Positions 41,212 to 50,229 of a stretch of DNA of 64,000 nucleotides are shown here, piece after piece. Made by a program: the position numbers and the translations under genes. The notes beneath the pieces were generated by a model that was not told the origin of the DNA, searched no databases, and saw nothing but the letters and a program-made list of their open reading frames with translations. Location: assembly GCA_017397925.1 (NCBI GenBank), contig JAFQHO010000026.1, forward strand, positions 1 to 64,000, read 5' to 3'. This DNA is from Ruminococcus sp. Lineage in GTDB: Bacteria > Bacillota > Clostridia > Oscillospirales > Ruminococcaceae. Position 1 is the first letter of the stretch. Every line of letters starts with the position of its first letter.

Positions 41212-43092
41212 ATGAATGAATTTATAAACAATGGCGGCAGAGTAAAGCTTACGGAGCTTAATCTGCCCCAGGATTTAAAAAAGCTTTCGATTTCCCAGTG
41301 CAGACAGCTTTGCGGAGAGATAAGAAGCACACTTGTTGATACTGTATCAGCTACAGGGGGACATCTTGCTTCAAATCTCGGTGTAGTTGAGCTTACTATG
41401 TCTATTCACAGGAATTTCAATTCCCCAAAGGATAAAATTGTGTGGGATGTAGGCCACCAGGCATATGTCCACAAGCTTCTCACGGGCAGAGCAGACAGGT
41501 TTTCAACAATCCGACAGGAGGACGGTATATCGGGATTTCCTAAGCCTTCAGAATCGGAACACGATGCAGTTATTGCAGGTCACAGCAGTACGTCAATTTC
41601 CACTGCATTTGGTATAGCTGAGGCTATGCGCCTGCAGGGAAAGGATGACTATACTATTGCTGTTATAGGCGACGGTGCAATGACGGGCGGTATGGTCTAT
41701 GAGGCTATGAATAACTGCTGCCAGAATACTGAGAGCAATCTTATCGTTATCCTCAACGATAATAATATGTCGATTTCCAAGAGCGTTGGTTCTCTTGAAA
41801 AATATCTGACGGAGCTGAGAAATTCCGAGGAATATCTTGACACCAAGAGAAAAGTGGAGCGCAAACTCAACAAAATACCTGTAGTCGGCACAAAGGCGGC
41901 AAAGGGTATGAAATACGTCAAGGATGCTATAAAATCAACGGTATTGCCCCGTAATCTCTTTGAAGATATGGGATTTATCTACCTTGGACCTATCAATGGT
42001 CACAGCCTTAACGACTTGGAGCAGGCTATGAGAATGGCTAAGTCATACCACCGTCCTGTATTTGTACACGTAAAAACAATCAAGGGCAAGGGATATCTGC
42101 CTGCTGAGAAAAATCCGGGAGAGTATCACGGTATCTCAAGATTTGACGTAGAGTCGGGCAATCCTGAAATATCTGCAGGTGACAGCTATTCCACTGTTTT
42201 CGGTAAGGAGCTTCTGCGCCTTGCGGAGGAGGATGAGCGTATCTGTGCTATAACCGCGGCTATGAAATACGGCACAGGCTTGCAGTATTTCGGCAAAAAG
42301 CTGCCTCAGCGCTTTTACGATGTGGGCATAGCTGAGCAGCACGCTGTAACATTCGGCGGCGGACTTGCGGCAATGGGACAAATTCCTGTTTTTGCTGTGT
42401 ATTCCACATTTTTGCAGAGAGCCTATGACCAGCTTATACACGATATTGCCATAGGTGGACTTCACCTTGTACTGGGGATTGACCGTGCAGGTATAGTCGG
42501 CGAGGACGGCGAAACTCATCAGGGCTTGTTTGATGTGCCGATGCTTACGTCAATTCCCGATACTGTTATATATTCCCCGGCCTGCTATGATGAACTGAAA
42601 ATCTGCTTGAAAAAGGCTATATATGATGAAAAGCATCTTGCTGCTGTAAGATATCCCAGAGGCAGTGAAAATATTTCCTATAAATACGACGGAAATTATT
42701 CTGACTATAAATTTTTTGCCAACGAAAACGATACGTTGATTATTTCCTACGGCAGAGTTTTCAACGAAGCTTATAAAGCTGTTGAAAACTACAAGCTTCC
42801 CTGCGATTTAATGAAGCTTACAAAGATTTTCCCTGTTGCAGAGGAGATAATTGCTGAGATATCGAAGTATAAGCGGATTGTATTCTTTGAGGAAGCTATT
42901 TCACGTGGCAGCATTTCTGAAAAATTCGGTTCAATGCTTCTGGAATATGGTTTCCGCGGAAAATACACAAGAGTTGCGGCTAATGGTTTTATAAGACAGG
43001 CGGCTGTAAAGTCTGCCCTTGACAAAATCGGTCTGAGCAGCGAAAAAATGGCTCAATTTATAAATAACGGAGGCAGCAATGGCACGTCTTGA
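41212..43092 (+). CDS. dxs: 1-deoxy-D-xylulose-5-phosphate synthase
   Basis: 626 aa, transketolase-like, thiamine diphosphate-dependent. It condenses pyruvate and glyceraldehyde 3-phosphate in the first step of the MEP isoprenoid route. Visible marks are 'GGHLASNLGVVELT', 'WDVGHQAYVHKLLTGR', GDGAMTGGMVYEAMNN (TPP motif), and DVGIAEQHAVTFGGGLA. The ATG at 41212 lacks a nearby ribosome site; the only purine-rich run (GGGGGAGGGG) is over 30 bases upstream. Homologues often start around the 'KLTEL' that lies 12 residues in, where this gene has GTA rather than a start codon. Confidence 0.94.
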   Translation: MNEFINNGGRVKLTELNLPQDLKKLSISQCRQLCGEIRSTLVDTVSATGGHLASNLGVVELTMSIHRNFNSPKDKIVWDVGHQAYVHKLLTGRADRFSTIRQEDGISGFPKPSESEHDAVIAGHSSTSISTAFGIAEAMRLQGKDDYTIAVIGDGAMTGGMVYEAMNNCCQNTESNLIVILNDNNMSISKSVGSLEKYLTELRNSEEYLDTKRKVERKLNKIPVVGTKAAKGMKYVKDAIKSTVLPRNLFEDMGFIYLGPINGHSLNDLEQAMRMAKSYHRPVFVHVKTIKGKGYLPAEKNPGEYHGISRFDVESGNPEISAGDSYSTVFGKELLRLAEEDERICAITAAMKYGTGLQYFGKKLPQRFYDVGIAEQHAVTFGGGLAAMGQIPVFAVYSTFLQRAYDQLIHDIAIGGLHLVLGIDRAGIVGEDGETHQGLFDVPMLTSIPDTVIYSPACYDELKICLKKAIYDEKHLAAVRYPRGSENISYKYDGNYSDYKFFANENDTLIISYGRVFNEAYKAVENYKLPCDLMKLTKIFPVAEEIIAEISKYKRIVFFEEAISRGSISEKFGSMLLEYGFRGKYTRVAANGFIRQAAVKSALDKIGLSSEKMAQFINNGGSNGTS

Positions 43093-43864
43093 CGCAGAGC
43101 TTGTGGCAAGGGGGATCGCCCGAAGCCGTGAGCGTGCAAAGGAAATGATAAAATCAGGAGCCGTTACTGTCAACGGCAAGCCTGCGAAAAAATCCTCTGT
43201 TGAGGTGTCTGCTGAGGATGTGCTTGAATCCTCGGAACAGGAGTTATACGTTGGCAGAGGGGCTTTGAAGCTTGAAAAGGCGGCAGAGTATTTCTCCCTT
43301 GATTTCAGCGGACTGCGCTGCCTTGACATAGGAGCTTCAACAGGCGGTTTTACAGAATATATGATAAATCACGGGGCTGAAACGGTCTATGCCGTTGACG
43401 TAGGTCACGGACAGCTTGCGGAATCTCTCCGCCGTGACAGCCGCGTTGTGAATATGGAAAATACAGATATACGTATGGTTTCTGCCGAGGATATAGGCGG
43501 ACAGGTGGATTTCATCTGCACCGATGTTTCCTTTATATCCTTGACAAAAATTCTGCCGAAAATCAGCGAATTGCTGAAATCTGACGGTGTGGCTGCTGTT
43601 CTTATAAAACCTCAGTTTGAGGCGGGCAAAAGCGATATCGGCAAAAAAGGCGTTGTAAAGGACAAGAAGGTTCACCTGCGTATATTAAAGGAGCTTGACG
43701 GCTTTATGCGTCTGACTGGGCTTATGCCTGTCAGTTATACCCATTCGCCTATAAAGGGCGGAAGCGGCAATATTGAATATCTGGCGAAGCTTGTGAGATG
43801 CTCCGATGAACCCCCTGTTCAGGATTTCAGCGGCATTGTTGATGAGGCTTTCAGCCGGCTGTAG
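43079..43864 (+). CDS. tlyA: TlyA family rRNA (cytidine-2'-O)-methyltransferase
   Basis: 261 aa. An N-terminal S4 RNA-binding domain (RLDAELVARGIARSRERAKEMIKSG) is joined to an FtsJ-like methyltransferase with 'CLDIGASTGGFTEYMINHGA', 'AVDVGHGQL', and 'LIKPQFEAGKSDIGKKGVVKD'. TlyA methylates ribose in 16S and 23S rRNA in the species studied. ACGGAGG precedes the start, which lies 14 bases inside dxs. Confidence 0.93.
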   Translation: MARLDAELVARGIARSRERAKEMIKSGAVTVNGKPAKKSSVEVSAEDVLESSEQELYVGRGALKLEKAAEYFSLDFSGLRCLDIGASTGGFTEYMINHGAETVYAVDVGHGQLAESLRRDSRVVNMENTDIRMVSAEDIGGQVDFICTDVSFISLTKILPKISELLKSDGVAAVLIKPQFEAGKSDIGKKGVVKDKKVHLRILKELDGFMRLTGLMPVSYTHSPIKGGSGNIEYLAKLVRCSDEPPVQDFSGIVDEAFSRL

Positions 43865-43873
43865 GAGGATAAG

Positions 43874-44728
43874 ATGAAAGCGGTACTTTACCCGAATTTT
43901 CAGAAGAAAAATGCCCTCGGATGTGCAAGAGAGGTTTGCGATGTGCTTCACACCGCAGGTATAGATGTGGTTGTTGACAGCGAATATACGTCGGAATTCG
44001 GCGACAAGGAATTCGTGAATTTTGCCGATATTACGTCCCTTGCGTCATCTGCCGACATATTCATAGCTATCGGCGGCGACGGCACTATTCTACAGTGTGC
44101 AAAGCTTCTTATGGGTACGGATACAAAGCTTCTCGGCATAAATACGGGTACTCTCGGATTTATGGCGGGGCTTGAAGCCGACCAGCTTGAGGCTCTGAAA
44201 AAGCTTAAAACAGGTGAATATCGCGTTTCAAAGCGTATGACTGTTGATGTTATAGTTCACGGTACTGAGGGCGACACGGTTTACACTGCCCTCAATGAGG
44301 TATCGGCGAAATCTGCAAGCTTTCGCATATGCGACTTTGACGTATCTGCCGACGGTTATCTCATAGGCAAATACCGTGCCGACGGTATACTTTTCAGCAC
44401 TCCCTCAGGCTCTACTGCCTATGCTTTATCGGCAGGCGGTCCTGTTATCGAGCCTGATTTGAAATGCATCGAGATGAATCTTATTTGTCCCCATTCCCTT
44501 TTTGCAAGGGCAACTCTCTTTTCCGCTGACAGACGGCTTTGCCTTACTGACAGGACATCGGGAGAAAATTCCCTTGTACTCAGCGTAGACGGCGAGCTTG
44601 TTCATCGTATGGCTGAAAATGAGACCGTGGAGATTATGCAGGGCAGACATACTATTCATTTTGTGGATATCATCGATAATGCTTTCCACGATTCACTATG
44701 CCGCAAGATGTGTAAGCCCATCAAGTGA
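43874..44728 (+). CDS. nadK: NAD kinase
   Basis: 284 aa. GGDGTILQ (67-74) binds ATP and NAD; 'LGINTGTLGFMAGLEADQLE', 'NEVSAKSASF', 'DGILFSTPSGSTAYALSAGGPV' and 'LICPHSL' are family motifs. It makes NADP from NAD, and so could feed the NADPH-using dehydrogenases. Nine bases follow tlyA before the start. Confidence 0.95.
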   Translation: MKAVLYPNFQKKNALGCAREVCDVLHTAGIDVVVDSEYTSEFGDKEFVNFADITSLASSADIFIAIGGDGTILQCAKLLMGTDTKLLGINTGTLGFMAGLEADQLEALKKLKTGEYRVSKRMTVDVIVHGTEGDTVYTALNEVSAKSASFRICDFDVSADGYLIGKYRADGILFSTPSGSTAYALSAGGPVIEPDLKCIEMNLICPHSLFARATLFSADRRLCLTDRTSGENSLVLSVDGELVHRMAENETVEIMQGRHTIHFVDIIDNAFHDSLCRKMCKPIK

Positions 44729-44735
44729 GGTAAAT

Positions 44736-45173
44736 ATGAAGAATAATCGCCGTGATGTGATACTTGAAATTATAAATGATACTGCTGTATCAACTCAGGA
44801 GCAGCTTATAGGACTTCTCAGCGAAAGGGGAATTATTGTTACTCAGGCTACTCTTTCCCGCGATATACAGCAGCTTTCACTTGTAAAGCTCCGCGATGAA
44901 AACGGGGTGTACAGGTATACTCTGCCACCGGCAGCAGCGGTGGAAAAGGGTTTGTTTTCCGAGGCTGTGGTTGATGTGGACTATGCCCTTAATACTATCG
45001 TCTTGAAATGCCGCGCAGGAATGGCACAGGGCACCTGTGCTGCTATTGATTCCGTAAGGCACGAGGGCGTTGTGGGTACTATAGCAGGGGACGATACAAT
45101 ATTTATTCTTGTCCGCAGTGAGGCGGACGCAAAAAAGCTGGCAAAAAAATTCAGAAACGATATACTCGGATAA
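44736..45173 (+). CDS. argR: Arginine repressor / ahrC-type regulator
   Basis: 145 aa. The winged helix 'RRDVILEIINDTAVSTQEQLIGLLSERGIIVTQATLSRDIQQLSLVKL' (SR-DNA contact) precedes the hexamerisation and arginine-binding domain 'GTCAAIDSVRHEGVVGTIAGDDTIFILVRSE'. It controls arginine genes; the arginine-fed polyamine cluster at 1365 is a possible target by inference. The position before recN is the standard clostridial order (tlyA-nadK-argR-recN). ATG 44736, with GTGAGG upstream, is the start. Confidence 0.95.
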   Translation: MKNNRRDVILEIINDTAVSTQEQLIGLLSERGIIVTQATLSRDIQQLSLVKLRDENGVYRYTLPPAAAVEKGLFSEAVVDVDYALNTIVLKCRAGMAQGTCAAIDSVRHEGVVGTIAGDDTIFILVRSEADAKKLAKKFRNDILG

Positions 45174-45192
45174 GAAAGCAGGTCATCGGTCA

Positions 45193-46854
45193 ATGTTAAA
45201 GGAGCTTTATATCAAAAATCTGGCGGTAATACGTGAAACTACCATACCGCTTGAAAAACGGCTTAATATTTTCACAGGCGAAACAGGTGCAGGTAAATCC
45301 ATACTTATTAACGGAATAAACGCTGTTCTCGGACAGAGATGCAGTAAGGATATTGTCCGTACAGGCTGTGATAAGGCTGTTATAACGGCTCTTTTTACGG
45401 AGCTTTCTCCCGAGGTCTGCAAAAAGCTTGCAGAGCTTGGTATTGACTGCGATGACAGGGAAATTTCTGTAACCCGTGAAATAAACGCTGACGGCGGCAG
45501 TGTGGCACGTATAAACGGCAGGTCTGCCCCTGCGGCTATGCTGAAAGAAATCGGCAGTATGATGATAAACATTCACGGTCAGCACGATAATCAGATTCTT
45601 CTTGACAGTCAGCGTCATATGGAAATACTGGACGATTTCGGCGGAGATAATTCCCTTCTTGAGGAATACCGTGCAACCTTCCGTGAATTGCAGACTACGG
45701 CACGCCGCCTCGGTGAGCTGAAAAAACAGGAGCAGTCACGCATTGACAGGACGCGCTATCTCAGCGAGGTTGTCAAGGATATAGGCGCGCTGGAGCTTCG
45801 GGCAGGGGAGGACGATGAACTTGAAAAGGAGCTTGCTGCCTCTGAAAATGCACAGCGTATCATATCCGCTATAGGCTCCGCTGTTCACGCTATAAACGGC
45901 GATGAGGGAGCTAACGATATCATTGCTGCCGCGGAGAGTGAAATTTCTTCTCTCACTGATGATTCCGCTGAAATATCAGCGATTTATGAGCGGCTTTCCG
46001 CTGTGGAAATTGAGCTTTCTGATATAGCCTCTGAGCTTGAAAAAATCGCGGATAAGGCTGAGGTGAATATGCAGCGTGTGGACTTCGTCCGCCGTCGTCT
46101 CACCGATATAAACAAGGTAAGCAAGAAGTATCTTGCAGACAGCACTGAGCTTGTGAAGATGTATGAGTCCGCCTGTGAGGAGCTTACTAAGCTGGAGGGC
46201 AGCGATGACGAAATAAAGCTGCTTGCAGCTAAGCGTGAGGAGCTGCTTCACAAGGTTACTGAGCAGGCAAAGGCTCTATATGACTACCGCGAAAGGGTTG
46301 CGGAGCGCTTTGTAAGCCGTGTTACTGAGGAGCTGGAATTTCTTAATATGGCGGGAGTTGTTCTTGCTGTCCGCCACGAAAAGGGAAAGCTTACCGTAAG
46401 CGGTATGGATACGGTGGAATTCCTCATTTCAGCTAACAAGGGTGAGGAGCCTAAGCCTATTGCGAAAATTGCCTCGGGAGGCGAATTATCCCGTGTTATG
46501 CTGGCTCTGAAAAACGTTATTGCCGATAAGGACAGTATTGATACTATGATTTTTGATGAGATTGATACAGGTGTCAGCGGTAAAGCAGCGCAGAAAATCG
46601 GCATAAAGCTGAAAGAAATAGGCAAGGTACGGCAGGTTATATGCGTTACTCATCTTTCGCAGATTGCAGTTATGGCGGATAATCACCTTATGATTGAAAA
46701 GAATATTGTTGACGGCAGAACTGAAACAACCGTCACACAGCTTGATTTCAGCGGGAAAACAGCGGAAATTGCGCGTATTATGGGCGGCGATAACCCCGGA
46801 AGCCTTGTTATCAAGGCGGCTGAGGATGAGCTGAGAAAGGCGGCTGAAATATGA
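45193..46854 (+). CDS. recN: DNA repair protein RecN
   Basis: 554 aa SMC-like ATPase. Walker A GETGAGKS lies at 29-36. A long coiled coil fills the middle. The C-terminal half has 'KIASGGELSRVMLALKNVI' (ABC signature), 'IFDEIDTGVSGKAAQKIG' (Walker B) and 'QVICVTHLSQIAVMADNHLMIEK'. It acts early in double-strand break repair. ATG 45193 is chosen because the protein begins MLKELYIKNLAVI as usual. Confidence 0.96.
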   Translation: MLKELYIKNLAVIRETTIPLEKRLNIFTGETGAGKSILINGINAVLGQRCSKDIVRTGCDKAVITALFTELSPEVCKKLAELGIDCDDREISVTREINADGGSVARINGRSAPAAMLKEIGSMMINIHGQHDNQILLDSQRHMEILDDFGGDNSLLEEYRATFRELQTTARRLGELKKQEQSRIDRTRYLSEVVKDIGALELRAGEDDELEKELAASENAQRIISAIGSAVHAINGDEGANDIIAAAESEISSLTDDSAEISAIYERLSAVEIELSDIASELEKIADKAEVNMQRVDFVRRRLTDINKVSKKYLADSTELVKMYESACEELTKLEGSDDEIKLLAAKREELLHKVTEQAKALYDYRERVAERFVSRVTEELEFLNMAGVVLAVRHEKGKLTVSGMDTVEFLISANKGEEPKPIAKIASGGELSRVMLALKNVIADKDSIDTMIFDEIDTGVSGKAAQKIGIKLKEIGKVRQVICVTHLSQIAVMADNHLMIEKNIVDGRTETTVTQLDFSGKTAEIARIMGGDNPGSLVIKAAEDELRKAAEI

Positions 46855-47390
46855 AGATATATTCTGCAAGGCACGGACAGACTGACTTCAACAAAGAGGA
46901 TTTAATTCTTGGTGTAACTGATTTGCCCCTTAATTCTACGGGGCTTGCGCAGGCTGAGGAATTTGCTGACGCTGTTGAGGCTCTTGGTGATGTGGATATC
47001 ATTATATCATCTCCTATGAAACGGGCGTGGACAACTGCTATGGCGGCTGCCGAAAGATGCGGTCTTGATGTGATTGCCGATGAAAGGCTTCGTGAGTGGA
47101 ACTACGGCGAATTTGAGGGAAAATCCCGATATACCGAGGGGTTTGCTGAGAATAAGCGTGAATTTGCCGTTAAAATGGGTAAAAGCGGTGAATCCCTTTT
47201 TCAGTTATGTCACAGGGTTTATTCCCTGATTGATGAGGTTAAGGAAAAATATCCCGATAAGAATGTGCTGCTCGTCAGTCACGGCGGTGTTTGCCGCGTT
47301 ATTGAAACATATTTCAACGATATGACTTCTGAGGAATACAGTAACTGGTTTATGGGTAACTGTCAGATTATAAAATATGATGTGAAGTGA
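46851..47390 (+). CDS. Histidine phosphatase superfamily protein
   Basis: 179 aa. 'YSARHGQTDFNKEDLILGVTDLPLNSTGLAQA' has the phosphohistidine RHG motif, 'DVDIIISSPMKRAWTTA' the following helix, and 'VLLVSHGGVCRVIE' the second His. It is nearest to phosphoglycerate mutase/CobC-type phosphatases; the substrate is unknown. It overlaps recN by four bases and ends the operon. Confidence 0.88.
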   Translation: MKIYSARHGQTDFNKEDLILGVTDLPLNSTGLAQAEEFADAVEALGDVDIIISSPMKRAWTTAMAAAERCGLDVIADERLREWNYGEFEGKSRYTEGFAENKREFAVKMGKSGESLFQLCHRVYSLIDEVKEKYPDKNVLLVSHGGVCRVIETYFNDMTSEEYSNWFMGNCQIIKYDVK

Positions 47391-47428
47391 GGATTGTGTG
47401 GCTGTGATTTTTACAACCCCCTCTATAT

Positions 47429-47468
47429 AAGGGCAAAAATGTGCCTTTTTTCAACCAAAAATGGTTGA
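47429..47468 (+). terminator. Terminator and adjoining hairpin after the recN operon
   Basis: AAGG-GC (47429-47434) pairs with GTGCCTT (47441-47447, one bulge) and runs into T residues at 47446-47451. A second perfect hairpin, TCAACCA-AAAA-TGGTTGA (47451-47468), follows at once and borders the repeat element at 47475. Confidence 0.55.
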
Positions 47469-47474
47469 TTGCTG

Positions 47475-47638
47475 AGGACAGCAACACACAAAGCCTGCAC
47501 GAAATCTGCTTGTATATTTTCCGTCAGCTTGCCCAGAACTTCCTTGTCATACATCAAGTATGCCTGCGGAATTTCTGAACAACCTGACAAAAAATATGAC
47601 TTCGCATCTTCCGCACACGCTCTGTGTGTGGCTGTCCT
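47475..47638. mobile_element. 164-bp MITE-like element with inverted-repeat ends
   Basis: The left end AGGACAGC-A-ACACACA-A-AGC (47475 on) is repeated inverted at the right end (47638 back) with 18 of 20 positions equal. As a result both strands carry an open frame with the same start and finish: RTATH(K/R)AC near the beginning and ALCVAVL(K/S)N at the end. No transposase is encoded and I see no sure target-site duplication. It takes up most of the 433-base gap between the phosphatase and the GH42 gene. It is probably a non-autonomous repeat or a structured RNA element; I do not annotate either frame as a gene. Confidence 0.55.
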
Positions 47639-47768
47639 GAAAAATAATTTTTATTTTCTACTTTTTAGATGATTACCAACAGCTATTTCTGTGAGTGTTG
47701 TATGAAATTTACTGTTATATATTTTCGATGTGGATGTTAGATATGTAATTTAAAACCTTAAAATTGCT

Positions 47769-47784
47769 GTGGGTGAAAGCCCAC
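47769..47784 (+). promoter_or_regulatory. Small hairpin before the GH42 gene
   Basis: GTGGG-TGAAAG-CCCAC followed by GTTTT, 40 bases before the start codon. It could be a short terminator/attenuator or a leader stem; no sure promoter for the GH42 gene is visible in 47640-47768. Confidence 0.4.
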
Positions 47785-47823
47785 GTTTTACAAAAAATAT
47801 TACAATGAAATGAGGGTTGAATT

Positions 47824-49758
47824 ATGAGAGTTGGCGTTGACTACTATCCCGAGCAATGGGACAGAGAGTTATGGGAAACTGACGCGGATACTATGGCAAA
47901 AACAGGCGTAAAGCTTATCCGTATAGGTGAATTTGCCTGGCAGAGACTGGAGCCTTCCGAGGGTGTGTACGACTTTGATTGGCTTAAAGAGGTTATTACT
48001 ATCTTTGCACGTCGCGGTATTGGCACTGTTTTGAGCCTTCCTACTTCCTCTCCGCCCCTTTGGCTTTATACAAAACACCCCGATATTATCCGCATTGGCG
48101 GCAGGGGAGCAAGAAGCGGTATTAAGGCGCATCGTTGTATCAATTCACCCTTGTTCCGCGGATATGCAAAGAAAATCACTGAGGCCCTTGCTGCTGCCTT
48201 TGGAAAAAATCCTGCTGTTGTGTCCTGGCAGATTGATTTTGAGCCGGAAGCTTATAACTGCACTTGTGATGCCTGCCGTGAAAAATTCCGTGGCTGGCTT
48301 TGGGACAGATATGGCACTATGGAGGCTGTAAATACTGCGATTAAGGCGAATTATAGCGATATATCGCAGGTTGAAGCTCCTGACGGACTTTATTCCGATT
48401 GGGAAAATCCCTCTCTTTCTCTTGAATGGTATCGTTTTACATCCGACTGTATTGCTGAATTCGTCCGGGATGAAATGATAATTATCCGTATGGCTAATCA
48501 GAATATTACTGTTACCACAAATATCCGCCCCTATGAGAATAATCCTGATTACTACAAGCTTTTTGAGTGTCTTGACTACGTTACCTATGATAATTTTCCC
48601 ACTCTCAAAGCTGAGGGGGATATTTACAACTCCCGTGCCTTTGAGCTTGATATGATGCGTGGCGTTAAAGGCGGCAGTTTTATTGTAATTGAGCAGCTTG
48701 GATTTAGCGAGTGCGACAATAAAATGCCTGTGTCGCCGAAATCTGGTATGATTATGGGTTATGCCATGCAGGCTCTGGTGCGTGGAGCAAATACTGTTTT
48801 CCACCACCGCTGGAGAACTGCAATTAATGGACCGAGAATGTTTAACAGAGGCATACTTGATCACGGGAATACCCCGAACAGAAAATTCTTCGAGTTTTCA
48901 GATTTGTGTCATTGTGTTGCTAAACTCAATGCTCTTGATGATACAAAAATTATGGCAGAGGCGGCTATAATTTATTCCTGCGAGGCTGACGCTTCATTCC
49001 GCATCCAGCCGCAGGTTGAGGGATTTAGGTATATACGTCAGCTTAAAGCGTTCCACAAGGCTCTCACAGGCTTCGGAGCTAATGTGGATGTTGTATCACC
49101 TGACGCTGACCTTTCGGGGTATAAGCTTGTAATAGCTCCCTCTATGTATGTAAACAAAAAGACAGCATCGGAGAACATTTACAAATATGTAATTAACGGT
49201 GGTACTCTTGTGTTAACTGCAAGAAGTGGTGTCAGAGATGAAAACAACTGCTATACAACAGAACCGCCTCCGACAGTGTTCAGGGAGCTTGTAGGTGCGG
49301 AGATACACGATTACGACGTAATAGGCAGTGAAACACGTACAATCCGTGATTTTGCAGGAAATGAATTTCAGTGCAGTCAGTGGTGCGATATCCTTACGCC
49401 TCTTACTGCAAGAGCATACGCGGTATACGATGACGAAAGCGGCTCTGCGGCTGTTTCTATGAATCGTTATTGCGGCGGTGTTTCTTACTATGTGGGTACT
49501 GTCTGTGGTGAGAATTTCTATGAAAGCTTCATATCAAACCTTATGATGCAGACGGGTATTCCTAAGCTTGAAAAGCTGCCTAAGGGTGTTGAGGTTACTA
49601 CACGTACAAACGGCAGGGACGACTATATATGCTTCTTCAATAATACTAAAAAGCCTGTATCTATTCCGCTGCCTAAGCCGATGTATAGTATGATTAACGA
49701 CAGAGAAACGGAGCTTTTAGAGCTGCGTCCTCTTGAAATGGAAATTGTGAGGAAATAA
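47824..49758 (+). CDS. Glycoside hydrolase family 42 beta-galactosidase-like enzyme
   Basis: 644 aa. A TIM barrel starts with 'VGVDYYPEQW...GVKLIRIGEFAWQRLEPSEGVYDFDWL'. The acid/base is Glu140 in WQIDFEPE and the nucleophile Glu290 in 'SFIVIEQLGFSE'. Cys105, Cys146, Cys148 and Cys151 form the zinc cluster known in GH42. 'FHHRWRTAINGPRMFNRGILDHGNTPNR' and the trimerisation and C-terminal beta domains follow. The Asn that almost always precedes the acid/base in clan GH-A (NE) is Phe139 here. There is no signal peptide, so it acts in the cytoplasm on small galactosides. No transporter is next to it. Confidence 0.92.
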   Translation: MRVGVDYYPEQWDRELWETDADTMAKTGVKLIRIGEFAWQRLEPSEGVYDFDWLKEVITIFARRGIGTVLSLPTSSPPLWLYTKHPDIIRIGGRGARSGIKAHRCINSPLFRGYAKKITEALAAAFGKNPAVVSWQIDFEPEAYNCTCDACREKFRGWLWDRYGTMEAVNTAIKANYSDISQVEAPDGLYSDWENPSLSLEWYRFTSDCIAEFVRDEMIIIRMANQNITVTTNIRPYENNPDYYKLFECLDYVTYDNFPTLKAEGDIYNSRAFELDMMRGVKGGSFIVIEQLGFSECDNKMPVSPKSGMIMGYAMQALVRGANTVFHHRWRTAINGPRMFNRGILDHGNTPNRKFFEFSDLCHCVAKLNALDDTKIMAEAAIIYSCEADASFRIQPQVEGFRYIRQLKAFHKALTGFGANVDVVSPDADLSGYKLVIAPSMYVNKKTASENIYKYVINGGTLVLTARSGVRDENNCYTTEPPPTVFRELVGAEIHDYDVIGSETRTIRDFAGNEFQCSQWCDILTPLTARAYAVYDDESGSAAVSMNRYCGGVSYYVGTVCGENFYESFISNLMMQTGIPKLEKLPKGVEVTTRTNGRDDYICFFNNTKKPVSIPLPKPMYSMINDRETELLELRPLEMEIVRK

Positions 49759-49760
49759 TT

Positions 49761-50195
49761 GTGAGAATTGTATTACAGAGAGTAAGCTCCGCCAGAGTAA
49801 CTGTTGACGGGAAAATATGCGGAGAAATCGGTACGGGATACCTTGTGCTCCTTGGAGTTGGGCAGGGGGATACCGAGGAGGATTGCCGCCGTCTTGCGGA
49901 CAAGATTATAAATCTGCGTATATTCTCCGATGAGAACGATAAGATAAATCTTTCCTTGGGTGATGTTGGCGGCGATTTGCTCGTAGTATCGCAGTTCACC
50001 CTTTATGCGGACTGCCGCAAGGGAAATCGCCCCAACTTTATACAGGCAGGAAAGCCTGACGAGGCGGAGCGATTATATAACTATTTTGCGGATTACTGCC
50101 GCAGTAAGGGAAAGCACGTTGAAATGGGAATTTTCGGTGCTGATATGAAGGTTCAGCTCGTTAATGACGGGCCGTTTACTGTTATACTTGAATAA
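49761..50195 (+). CDS. dtd: D-aminoacyl-tRNA deacylase
   Basis: 144 aa. 'RIVLQRVSSARVTVDGKICGEIGTGYLVLLGVGQGD', 'LLVVSQFTLYADCRKGNRPNF' (SQFTL catalytic motif) and the C-terminal 'NDGPFTVILE' correspond to Dtd, which removes D-amino acids from tRNA. The last motif is usually NxGPVT; here Phe replaces Val. The start is GTG 49761 with GAGGAAA upstream, two bases after the GH42 stop. Confidence 0.95.
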   Translation: MRIVLQRVSSARVTVDGKICGEIGTGYLVLLGVGQGDTEEDCRRLADKIINLRIFSDENDKINLSLGDVGGDLLVVSQFTLYADCRKGNRPNFIQAGKPDEAERLYNYFADYCRSKGKHVEMGIFGADMKVQLVNDGPFTVILE

Positions 50196-50225
50196 ATTAA
50201 GGGCGGAGTTATCCGCCCTTAATTT
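50194..50225. terminator. Bidirectional terminator between converging operons
   Basis: A 14-bp perfect stem, 50194-50207 with 50212-50225, encloses GTTA. T residues follow on the plus strand (50223-50227), and A-rich sequence before the stem gives T residues on the minus strand. Confidence 0.9.
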
Positions 50226-50229
50226 TTGG

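Noticed and set aside
47469..47672. Plus-strand 67-aa and minus-strand roughly 70-codon open frames
   Set aside because: Both arise from the inverted-repeat ends of one element and have no ribosome site; they mirror each other and are not treated as genes.
48145..48864. 239-aa minus-strand open frame inside the GH42 gene
   Set aside because: It is antisense to a complete GH42 catalytic domain and has no ribosome site or recognisable domain.
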